Assembly (NCBI RefSeq): GCF_003217775.1
Contig: NZ_QJVJ01000013.1
Span: 62,001 to 126,000, forward strand
Reading direction: 5' to 3'
DNA from: Paenibacillus flagellatus
GTDB taxonomy: Bacteria; Bacillota; Bacilli; Paenibacillales; NBRC-103111
DNA: 64,000 bases
A model generated the notes under the pieces. It had not been told where the DNA came from. It did not search any database and saw only the letters and a list, made by a program, of their open reading frames with translations. The translations under genes and the position numbers were made by a program. Shown piece after piece: positions 57,629-64,000 of the stretch; the first letter of the stretch is position 1; the number at the start of each line of letters is the position of its first letter.

Positions 57629-58723
57629 ATGCGGCCGGACAAACCTTTCACCGTCCTGCAAATGTATGTCGTCCTCATGCTTTCCGTCGGCATATCCAAT
57701 CACGTCATCTTGACGCCGGTGCTGCTCGGCATCGCCAAGCGGGACGCCTGGGTCGGCGCCGTCGCGGCGACGGTGCCGACGGCGCTGTGGGCGGTCGCGC
57801 TCGTGGCGGCGATTCGCAGAACCGGGAACGGCTCCTTGGCCGACTGGATCAAGGAGCGGTGCGGCCGATTCGTCCGCGGGGTCATCCTCGTACCGTTCGC
57901 CGCATACCTGTTCGTGACCGCTTGGGTATCGCTAACCGACACGGTTACGTGGGCGCAGGTGTCGTACTTGCCCAGGACGCCTCGTATCGTGATCGTTCTT
58001 TTCTTCATGACGGTATGCTTCTTCGCCGTCAAAGCGGGCATCCGGGCGATCGCCATCACGTCGGGGCTGCTGCTGCCCGGCGTCGTCCTGCTGGGCGACA
58101 TGGTCGCAACCGCCAACCTGAAGTACAAAGATTATACGCTGCTGCTGCCGTTGTTCACCCACGGCTACGGCCCCGCCCTGAAGGCGATGGCGTACACGTG
58201 CGGCAGCTTGTTCGAGCTGGTCGTCATCCTGCTCATGAAGCATCGGCTTTCGACCCGTATCCGGATCGGCGGCATGACCGCATTCGTCGTCCTGCTGATC
58301 GGACTGACGGTCGGCCCGGTGACGGGAGCGATCTCCATGTTCGGACCGTTCGAGGCGGCCGAGCAGCGGTACCCGGCCTTCGAGCAATGGCGCATGGTGA
58401 CGATGGGAAAATTCATATCCCATCTCGACTTTTTCTCGATCTACCAATGGATCGCGGGCTCGTTCGTCCGCGTCTCGCTGCTGCTCTTGCTGCTGTCGGA
58501 GACGATGGCCGGTGACGGCGCCGGCAAACGGACCTGGCTGTCCGCCGGGCTGTGCGCCCTGCTGGCGGCCGGAACGCTGCTGCCGCTGAACGACGCGGCG
58601 CTGATGGCCGTTATTGTGCACGGGTACTATCCGTCGGCGCTCGTCTTCGCGGCGTGTTTGCCGATATTGCTGCTGGCACTGTCTTTGCTGCCGGCGCGAA
58701 GAAAGGAGGGGACGACCCCATGA
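57629..58723 (+). CDS. GerAB-type spore germinant receptor permease subunit
   Basis: A 364-residue protein with about ten helices in the APC-like fold of GerAB/YndE proteins, the subunit that recognises amino-acid germinants in the spore inner membrane. The N-terminal KPFTVLQMYVVLMLSVGISN is typical. ATG 57629 follows GGGGGGTCGAG; the in-frame upstream extension overlaps the terminator. The stop overlaps the next gene by ATGA. The order AB-AA-AC differs from the common AA-AB-AC arrangement. Presence implies an endospore former. Confidence 0.83.
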   Translation: MRPDKPFTVLQMYVVLMLSVGISNHVILTPVLLGIAKRDAWVGAVAATVPTALWAVALVAAIRRTGNGSLADWIKERCGRFVRGVILVPFAAYLFVTAWVSLTDTVTWAQVSYLPRTPRIVIVLFFMTVCFFAVKAGIRAIAITSGLLLPGVVLLGDMVATANLKYKDYTLLLPLFTHGYGPALKAMAYTCGSLFELVVILLMKHRLSTRIRIGGMTAFVVLLIGLTVGPVTGAISMFGPFEAAEQRYPAFEQWRMVTMGKFISHLDFFSIYQWIAGSFVRVSLLLLLLSETMAGDGAGKRTWLSAGLCALLAAGTLLPLNDAALMAVIVHGYYPSALVFAACLPILLLALSLLPARRKEGTTP

Positions 58724-60192
58724 CCGTCGAGCTGCCGGAACTGAACGAGCCCAAGCTGCGGGAGCTGTTCGCCCGCTCGGACGATATCCGCATCGAATCG
58801 TGCGAGTTCGGCCCGGCACCCGTCCGGCATCAAGTCGTGCTGCTTTATTGCGAAGGAATGGCCGATACGAAGCTGATTCATCAGCTCTTGCTCCCCCGCC
58901 TGCACGAGATGCTCGGCGGGGTGCGTACGATCGATCGGGAGCTGGTGGAGCGGAACGAAACGCTGCTGCTCCGGCCGATCCCCGGCGTCGGCGGGAAGGA
59001 AGGGCTCATGACGAGCTTGTACTCGGGGATGCTCGTCCTTTGGTTCGAGTCCGCGGGCTTGTGGTACGCGCTCGATATTTCCGATCCGCCGAACCGCAAG
59101 CCGGAGGAATCAAGCACGGAAGTGTCGATCAAGGGGCCGCGGGACGCTTTTACCGAAAGCGTGACGACGAACGTGGCACTGATCCGCAAACGGTTGAAAT
59201 CCCATTCGCTGCGCTGCGAGAAGACGGATATCGGCGTACGCAGCCGGACGACCGTCGCCCTGCTCTACATCGACGATGTCGCGAACCCCGAGATGGTCGG
59301 CGAAGCCCGGCGAAGGCTCGCGAGGATCCGGATCGACGGCTTGGTCAGCAGCAAGCAGCTCGAGGAGGAGCTGGTCGACACGCCTTTCTCGCTGTTCCCG
59401 CTGATGAACTATATCGGGCGGCCCGATTACGCCGCGGACAGCCTGCTTCGCGGCCGCATGTGCCTGATCGTGGAAGGCTCGCCGATGGCGCTCATCGCTC
59501 CCGCCAACCTTGCGTTGATCGTCAAATCGCCGGAGGACGTTCATTTCCCGTTTTACTATGTGGCGATCGAGCGGATGCTGCGTTTTTTCGGACTGCTGCT
59601 CGCCATTTTTTTGCCCGGCTTCTACATCGCCGTGACGGCGTTCCATTTCGACCAGATCCCGTTCCCGCTGCTCGCGACCATCACGTCGGTGCGGATCGGC
59701 CTCCCGCTATCCGGCCCGATGGACTTTTATATCATGCTGTTCCTGTTCGAGCTGTTCCGGGAAGCGGGGATGCGCCTGCCCAAGGCCGTCGGGCAGACGA
59801 TCGCCGTAGTCGGAGGCCTCATCGTCGGCGACGCGGCCATCCGCGCGGGGATTACCGGCCCGGCTACGCTCGTCGTCGTGGCGATTTCGACCATGGCCAT
59901 GTTTACGCTCGTCAACCAATCGTTGGCGGGCTCCGTGACGCTGCTGCGCATTATCATTTTGATCGCCTCCACGGTTCTCGGCATGTTCGGCTTCATGACG
60001 GCGGTCGTCGCGCTCGCGCTCTACTTGGCGACGCTGGAATCGTTCGGCGTTCCTTATATGGCTCCGCTGTCGCCTCCGACGTTCCGTGACCTCTTCCTCG
60101 CGATCTTCGCGAAGCCGTTCCGGTGGATCGTGCGGCGTCCTTCGTTCCTCCGTCCGGTCGACGGTACGAGGAAACGGGGCGATTCCTCGTGA
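58720..60192 (+). CDS. GerAA-type spore germinant receptor subunit
   Basis: A 490-residue protein. The soluble N-terminal part (1-280, GMADTKLIHQLLLPRLHEML, FTESVTTNVALIRKRLKSHSL) is followed by about five helices (about 285-460) with FLPGFYIAVTAFHFDQIPFPLLATI and GDAAIRAGITGPATLVVVAIS, all diagnostic of GerA/SpoVAF proteins. GAAAGGAGGGG precedes the ATG. It overlaps GerAC by four bases (GTGA). GerAA subunits assemble into the ion channel of the receptor. Confidence 0.88.
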   Translation: MTVELPELNEPKLRELFARSDDIRIESCEFGPAPVRHQVVLLYCEGMADTKLIHQLLLPRLHEMLGGVRTIDRELVERNETLLLRPIPGVGGKEGLMTSLYSGMLVLWFESAGLWYALDISDPPNRKPEESSTEVSIKGPRDAFTESVTTNVALIRKRLKSHSLRCEKTDIGVRSRTTVALLYIDDVANPEMVGEARRRLARIRIDGLVSSKQLEEELVDTPFSLFPLMNYIGRPDYAADSLLRGRMCLIVEGSPMALIAPANLALIVKSPEDVHFPFYYVAIERMLRFFGLLLAIFLPGFYIAVTAFHFDQIPFPLLATITSVRIGLPLSGPMDFYIMLFLFELFREAGMRLPKAVGQTIAVVGGLIVGDAAIRAGITGPATLVVVAISTMAMFTLVNQSLAGSVTLLRIIILIASTVLGMFGFMTAVVALALYLATLESFGVPYMAPLSPPTFRDLFLAIFAKPFRWIVRRPSFLRPVDGTRKRGDSS

Positions 60193-61355
60193 TCCGGCGT
60201 CTGGGCAAGCCGGCGATCGGAATGGTGCTTCTTCTTCTGCTGGCCGGCTGCTGGGATATCAAGCCGATCCAGGATACGAACTACATGACCGCCATCGGCT
60301 ACGACTACGAGGACGGCAGCTATATTGTTTACGGCCAGCTGCTCGACTTCGCCAACGTGTCGAAGCAGGAGGGCGGAAAAGCGAGCCAGCCCGCTCCGGT
60401 TTGGTCGGGACGGGAGGAGGGAAGCACCGTCATCGAGGCGATGACCCGGCTCGTCAAAAGCTCGCAGCAGCCCATGTTCTGGGGGCACGTCTCCTCGATC
60501 GTCTTCAGCGAAAGAGCGCTGCGGCGCGGAATCGATACGTATTTGGACGGGCTCATCCGGTACCGGGAATTGCGGTATACGCAATGGGTATACGGCACGA
60601 AGGAGCCGATCGACCGGCTGTTCGCCGTCAAGCCTTTTTTCAATCTGTCTCCGCTGGCTTCGATTTTGCACCAGCCCGAGGACAACTATCGGCAGCGCTC
60701 CTACATTCGTCCGATCCGGCTTCACCGGGCGGTGGCCCACCTGAGGGAGCCTGGTTACACCATGCTGCTTCCTTCGCTCGGCATCGATGCCGGGGTGTGG
60801 AAGCGGGACGGCTCGAACGATCCGAAGCTCGTCATCGGCGGCGTGTTCGCCATCGCCCGCTCGAAGCCGGCGGTCTGGATCCCGGAATCGGAGCTGACCG
60901 GACTTCGATGGCTGGAGGAAGGGACGAGACGGTCGAGCGTGATCGTCAGCCGGAATGGAGCGGAAGCCGGCACCGTCACGATCGAGCGGCCGCGCGTCGA
61001 GGTGTCGGTGCTGCCGTCCGGCGGGAACGGCAAGCCGGAATTCGCCGTCCGCATCCGCGGCAAAGGGAACGTGTCGGAGCTGCTGACGGAAATGGACGTT
61101 TCGGAAATCGAGAAGGAAGCGAGCCGGACCATCGTGTCCGAAATCGAGCGAACGTATGCATACGGGCGCAAAAACGGAATCGATCTGTATCACCTCGGCC
61201 ACGAGCTCTACCGGCGAAAATTTCCGCTCTGGAGCAAGCTGACGCGCTACGGGGAGTCTCCGCTGACGGACGCCGTCCTGAAGTCGATCCAGGCGGACAT
61301 CCGGGTCGCCCATACGGGGATGTACAAGCTGGATACGGTGAAGTCGGACTATTGA
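60189..61355 (+). CDS. GerAC-type germinant receptor lipoprotein (Ger(x)C)
   Basis: A 388-residue lipoprotein with lipobox LLLAGCW (cysteine about 21) and the three-domain Ger(x)C pattern: WDIKPIQDTNYMTAIGYDYE, VEAMTRLVKSSQQPMFWGHV and the C-terminal KNGIDLYHLGHELYRRKFPLW. The start is GTG 60189, overlapping the GerAA stop. No in-frame ATG fits the signal peptide. It completes a tricistronic receptor locus; expected to be made in the forespore, although I did not find a convincing SigG promoter before 57629. Confidence 0.86.
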   Translation: MIRRLGKPAIGMVLLLLLAGCWDIKPIQDTNYMTAIGYDYEDGSYIVYGQLLDFANVSKQEGGKASQPAPVWSGREEGSTVIEAMTRLVKSSQQPMFWGHVSSIVFSERALRRGIDTYLDGLIRYRELRYTQWVYGTKEPIDRLFAVKPFFNLSPLASILHQPEDNYRQRSYIRPIRLHRAVAHLREPGYTMLLPSLGIDAGVWKRDGSNDPKLVIGGVFAIARSKPAVWIPESELTGLRWLEEGTRRSSVIVSRNGAEAGTVTIERPRVEVSVLPSGGNGKPEFAVRIRGKGNVSELLTEMDVSEIEKEASRTIVSEIERTYAYGRKNGIDLYHLGHELYRRKFPLWSKLTRYGESPLTDAVLKSIQADIRVAHTGMYKLDTVKSDY

Positions 61356-61502
61356 CGAATAGGCTCCTTGTTTCCGGACTGGGCGGTCGGGTTCTTTACG
61401 GGATTGGGGCCGGACGCTAGCGTCATCCGCCCCGAATCGGTTCGGGAGGGGATCCGGGGACGACTGAAGCGGCAGTTGGACATGTATGCGGCACGAACGT
61501 GA
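61356..61502 (+). pseudogene. Remnant of a WYL-domain (YafY/DeoR-type) regulator
   Basis: Directly after the GerAC stop and in the same frame, the sequence reads DWAVGFFTGLGPDASVIRPE then SVREGIRGRLKRQLDMYAART before TGA. This is the characteristic C-terminal strand-helix of WYL-domain regulators (GxxAxVLEPESLRxxIxxxLxxxLxxY). No start, helix-turn-helix or WYL core precedes it. A truncated remnant; its former operator may survive at 61579. Confidence 0.55.
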
Positions 61503-61549
61503 GGCCTGATCGCGGCCGCGTGCGGAGGTCCTCTCTCGCCAAAGGACGG

Positions 61550-61578
61550 TTGAATCGTTCCTCGGGCCAGCATACAAT
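61550..61578 (+). promoter_or_regulatory. SigA-type promoter upstream of the thioesterase gene
   Basis: -35 TTGAAT (61550-61555), 17 bp, -10 TACAAT (61573-61578). It lies about 110 bp before the thioesterase start. Confidence 0.65.
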
Positions 61579-61598
61579 GTCAGTAACGGTCGCCTGAC
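61579..61598 (+). promoter_or_regulatory. GTCAG/CTGAC inverted repeat after the -10, possible operator
   Basis: GTCAG (61579-61583) and CTGAC (61594-61598) flank the likely start site. Such TGTCAG/CTGACA palindromes are common targets of WYL/YafY regulators, fitting the remnant just upstream. Confidence 0.45.
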
Positions 61599-61629
61599 GA
61601 AAAATCGGGCTCATGGCGCGGATTTTTCG
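61598..61629 (+). other. Leader hairpin before the thioesterase gene
   Basis: CGAAAAATC (61598-61606) and GATTTTTCG (61621-61629) form a 9-bp AT-rich stem with a 14-base loop in the predicted leader. It could be a weak terminator/attenuator; its role is unclear. Confidence 0.4.
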
Positions 61630-61686
61630 CGGATCGGGCATCCTATAACCCGAATACTATCCGCATGCGGGGAAGGGCGTGATTTC

Positions 61687-62202
61687 ATGGTGGAGCAGCG
61701 GTTCGTGAAGGAATCCCGGTGCTACAAGACGTTCCGCGTATTTCCGACGGACGTGAACAATTACAATACGCTGTTCGGCGGCAAGCTGATGGCCTATATC
61801 GACGACATCGCCTCCATCTCGGCCGCCAAGCACAGCCGATGCTCGGTCGTTACCGCGTCCACGGATTCGGTCGATTTCCTGTCACCCATTCCGATGACCA
61901 GCTCGGTATGTCTCGAATCGTTCGTGACGTGGACGGGGCGCAGCTCGATGGAGGTGTTCGTCAAAGTCATTACCGAGGATCTGATGAGCGGGGAGCGGAA
62001 AATTGCGGCAACGTCGTTTCTGACGTTCGTCGCCTTGGACGACGAGCTGAAGCCGAAGCCGGTGCCGAGGGCGGTACCGGAGACGGAGGAGGAGATCCGG
62101 CTGCACGAGACGGCGACGGTTCGCGCGGATATGCGAAGACACCGCCGGGACGAGAGCAAAAAGTTCGCCGATGTGCTGACGACGACCTACTCCTGGGAAT
62201 AG
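61687..62202 (+). CDS. Hotdog-fold acyl-CoA thioesterase (YkhA-like)
   Basis: A 171-residue thioesterase. NNYNTLFGGKLMAYIDDIASISAAKHS carries the hotdog active-site pattern with the catalytic Asp of the acyl-CoA hydrolase (BFIT/YkhA) branch; VDFLSPIPMTSSVCLESFV and ATSFLTFVALDDE complete it. It should hydrolyse medium or long acyl-CoA in the cytoplasm. GGGGAAGGGCGTGA precedes ATG 61687. Single gene with its own promoter region. Confidence 0.83.
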   Translation: MVEQRFVKESRCYKTFRVFPTDVNNYNTLFGGKLMAYIDDIASISAAKHSRCSVVTASTDSVDFLSPIPMTSSVCLESFVTWTGRSSMEVFVKVITEDLMSGERKIAATSFLTFVALDDELKPKPVPRAVPETEEEIRLHETATVRADMRRHRRDESKKFADVLTTTYSWE

Positions 62203-62220
62203 GGCGCGGGTTTATACCCG

Positions 62221-62343
62221 TTGCAGGATGGCGCGCTCGAGACGAGCTTCGGCCGGGCGCAGGCGGCGATGGAGGCGGAGCCGGCCGGCGCCACGCTCGA
62301 AACGATCGTCCTCGATATCGCGCGGCGCGAAGGCATCGGCTGA
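62221..62343 (+). pseudogene. Short open frame, possible gene remnant
   Basis: A 40-codon frame after the thioesterase reads LQDGALETSFGRAQAAMEAE then ATLETIVLDIARREGIG to TGA. It has protein-like character but no good ribosome binding site and only a TTG start. It could be the tail of a lost gene or chance in GC-rich DNA. Not recognised. Confidence 0.2.
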
Positions 62344-62372
62344 TTCCGCCCCGATTCGCTCCGCTCCTTTCT

Positions 62373-63596
62373 TCAAGAGGGAAGGGCGGCGGATGGCCGT
62401 TTCCTCCCCAGGACGGCGTTCAGCCGTTCCGTAAGCAGCAGCATGGCCCCGGCCGATAAGACAAGATAGATCGGGAAAATCCCGATGGACGAGAAGCCGG
62501 CAACCCATCCGAGAAGCGGCGGCATCAACGTGCTGCCCGTGTACGCAACCGCCATTTGGTATCCCATAAGGGTGGAAGCGTTCGACTTGCCGAAGCGGAC
62601 CGGCGTCTCGTGCAGCATGCACGGGTAGATCGGTGCCAAGCCGAGGCCCGCGATCAGAAATCCCGCCAGCGCGAACGAAGGTGGCAGCGGCAGCAGCAAG
62701 ACGATCACCCCGGTCAACGCCACGACCTGACCTCCCCGAATGAGCAGCCGGTTGTTCACTTGGAACGTGATGAAACCGGTGACGAATCTCCCGACGGTAA
62801 TGCCTGCATAATAAAGGGACACCCATTTCGCCGCCGTGTCTGCGGGCAATTCGTGTTCGCGGACGAGAAAGCTGCTTCCCCAAAGGCCGAGCGTGGATTC
62901 AACCCCGCAATACAACAAAAACGAAAGCAAGGCAAGCTTTACGCCCTTCGCTTTGAGGGGCTTCGCGGCGCCATTCCCCGAATCGTCCGCCGATGCCGAC
63001 ACCGACACCGCTTCGGTCGAAGCGCGCTCCGCGGTCCCTCGTCCAAGGGAGCGGCGGTTCCACAACGGTAACGACGCCAGCAGCACCGCCACCAGCAGGC
63101 ACTGAATGCCGGCAACCGCCAAATAGCCGTCCCGCCAAGCGGCTTGCTGCGAGATAAAGTGCGCCATAATCATAGGACCGGCGGTCGCGCCGACTCCCCA
63201 GAAGCAGTGCAGCCAGCTCATATGATGCGCCTTGTAGTGCGCGGCCACGTAATGGTTCAGCCCGGCATCGACGGAGCCCCCGCCTAGTCCGAGCGGAATG
63301 CAGCACACGATCAGCCAGAAGACGGACGGGACGAAGGCGAAGCCCAGAAGCGCGCCGGCCGTCATGACGCAGCTGAAGAGCGTTACTTTTCCGGTCCCGA
63401 ATCGACGTAGCAAGGCTCCGCTCGAAAGACTGGAGACGATCGTCCCGCCGGCAATGACCATGAAGAGCACGCCGGCCATTCCCAAGGGCGCTTGCAATTG
63501 CGGCTGCATGGCGGGCCAAGTCGCGCCCAGCAAGGAATCGGGCAAACCGAGACTGATGAAGGCCAAGTAAATGATCACAAGCAATATCGTTCCCAT
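62373..63596 (-). CDS. MFS transporter of the FucP/GlcP-like type
   Basis: A 407-residue permease with twelve predicted helices and a central cytoplasmic loop near residues 185-215. The segments LPDSLLGATWPAMQPQL near the N terminus and GLNHYVAAHYKAHHMSWLHCFWGVGATAGP at about 112-141 are typical of the fucose/glucose-mannose permease (FHS) group. GAGAGGTAG precedes ATG 63596. It starts 4 bp before the stop of the ROK gene on the same strand, so the two are co-transcribed and the substrate is probably a sugar. Confidence 0.82.
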   Translation of the reverse strand: MGTILLVIIYLAFISLGLPDSLLGATWPAMQPQLQAPLGMAGVLFMVIAGGTIVSSLSSGALLRRFGTGKVTLFSCVMTAGALLGFAFVPSVFWLIVCCIPLGLGGGSVDAGLNHYVAAHYKAHHMSWLHCFWGVGATAGPMIMAHFISQQAAWRDGYLAVAGIQCLLVAVLLASLPLWNRRSLGRGTAERASTEAVSVSASADDSGNGAAKPLKAKGVKLALLSFLLYCGVESTLGLWGSSFLVREHELPADTAAKWVSLYYAGITVGRFVTGFITFQVNNRLLIRGGQVVALTGVIVLLLPLPPSFALAGFLIAGLGLAPIYPCMLHETPVRFGKSNASTLMGYQMAVAYTGSTLMPPLLGWVAGFSSIGIFPIYLVLSAGAMLLLTERLNAVLGRKRPSAALPS

Positions 63597-63600
63597 GCGT

Positions 63601-64000
63601 CTACCTCTCGCTTCCTATTCGATCCGATCTTGCCGGCGCGGCAATCATCAGCTCGATGCCGAGCTGCCGCAAGCCGTATAAATAGTCTTCTTTCCAGTCG
63701 CTTGCCGTAAGCTTCGGGAGATGCTCCCGGGGGAAGTAAGCCGCGCTTCGTTGCGCAATGCTCTCCAGTAGGATGGGGTCGACCTCGTTATCGCTGAAAA
63801 TGAACGTGTCGGGGTTCAATATGGCCGAGATCGCGGCCACCAACCGGCCGACCGCGTCGACCCCGTCTCCCTCGTTCCACCGCGGGCTTCCCGATGCTTC
63901 GCTTCCGGTCAGCGCCTGCAAAAAATTCCGGTCGTCATATTGTGGAACGAACGATACTTCTCCCGCGAAAAACGTACTGCCTCGCACCACGTCTCCGTTG
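63601..64000 (-). CDS. ROK-family protein, C-terminal part only
   Basis: The frame stays open to the window edge; GDVVRGSTFFAGEVSFVPQY at the edge corresponds to the ROK segment around GxxxGAGEIGH, and the rest (ILNPDTFIFSDNEVDPILLE, LPKLTASDWKEDYLYGLRQL) fits the last third of ROK sugar kinases or NagC/XylR-type repressors. Which of the two cannot be decided without the N terminus. It precedes the MFS sugar permease by 4 bp on the minus strand and may regulate it or phosphorylate its substrate. Confidence 0.75.
   Translation of the reverse strand, partial: NGDVVRGSTFFAGEVSFVPQYDDRNFLQALTGSEASGSPRWNEGDGVDAVGRLVAAISAILNPDTFIFSDNEVDPILLESIAQRSAAYFPREHLPKLTASDWKEDYLYGLRQLGIELMIAAPARSDRIGSER

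Noticed and set aside
1-64000. tRNA, rRNA, transposase, integrase, phage or conjugation genes
   Set aside because: None could be recognised anywhere in the window on either strand.

Overview
The window looks like chromosomal DNA of an endospore-forming, high-GC Bacillota of the Paenibacillaceae (Paenibacillus/Cohnella type). Supporting signs are a GerA-type germinant receptor operon, SLH-anchored surface proteins, AGGAGG-type ribosome binding sites, Fur boxes and a Btr-like AraC regulator, BceRS-BceAB-type and YhgDE-type modules, and a YesN-like membrane AraC regulator beside LplB/LplC-type permeases. I see no rRNA, tRNA, insertion sequence, integrase or CRISPR array. Genes are dense and largely in operons with ATGA overlaps. 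The first 3.7 kb is visibly more AT-rich than the rest.

Layout. 1-3.7 kb: end of a response regulator, intramembrane-sensing kinase, ABC ATPase and BceB-type permease (peptide-antibiotic sensing and detoxification). 3.8-8.6 kb: iron/siderophore uptake; a Btr-like regulator diverges from a binding lipoprotein and two FecCD permeases, with a Fur box immediately downstream of each -10 box. 8.8-14.2 kb: a YtrA-like GntR regulator with a DUF5808-type membrane protein, a small unknown protein, two membrane proteins (one with tandem DJ-1/PfpI-like domains), and a TetR/DUF5367 pair. 14.3-23.5 kb: Amadori-product catabolism, frlR then frlB-O-N-M-D-C, continuing without a visible terminator into an ACT-domain malic enzyme and an aspartate racemase. 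23.6-24.9 kb: SRPBCC protein and alpha/beta hydrolase. 25.1-28.5 kb: an operon of an ABC exporter with a C-terminal cyclic-nucleotide-binding-type domain, two equal-length GNAT-like paralogs, and between them a 33-residue peptide gene with a consensus Shine-Dalgarno; this is the best candidate for an undescribed peptide system. 28.6-39.8 kb: exported TraB/GumN-like protein, two tandem LipO-type binding lipoproteins, two permeases, an unknown probable carbohydrate-active enzyme and a membrane AraC regulator. 40.0-42.8 kb: YhgD/YhgE-like pair with matching operators. 43-44.7 kb: small membrane, secreted and acetyltransferase genes. 44.9-48.6 kb: SLH surface protein with nine 83-residue repeats. 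48.6-57.5 kb: MacA/MacB-like export operon, a large exported protein, and a response regulator/kinase pair; three promoters carry direct repeats at an exact 11-bp period. 57.6-61.4 kb: GerAB-GerAA-GerAC. 61.4-64 kb: WYL-regulator remnant, acyl-CoA thioesterase, MFS sugar transporter, truncated ROK protein.

Shared themes: three ABC importers lack an ATPase gene (siderophore, frl, lpl-like), so they must borrow one. Many regulators sit next to their targets with recognisable operators. At least two short gene remnants lie between intact operons. Functions are inferred from motifs and gene order alone; no database search was possible.
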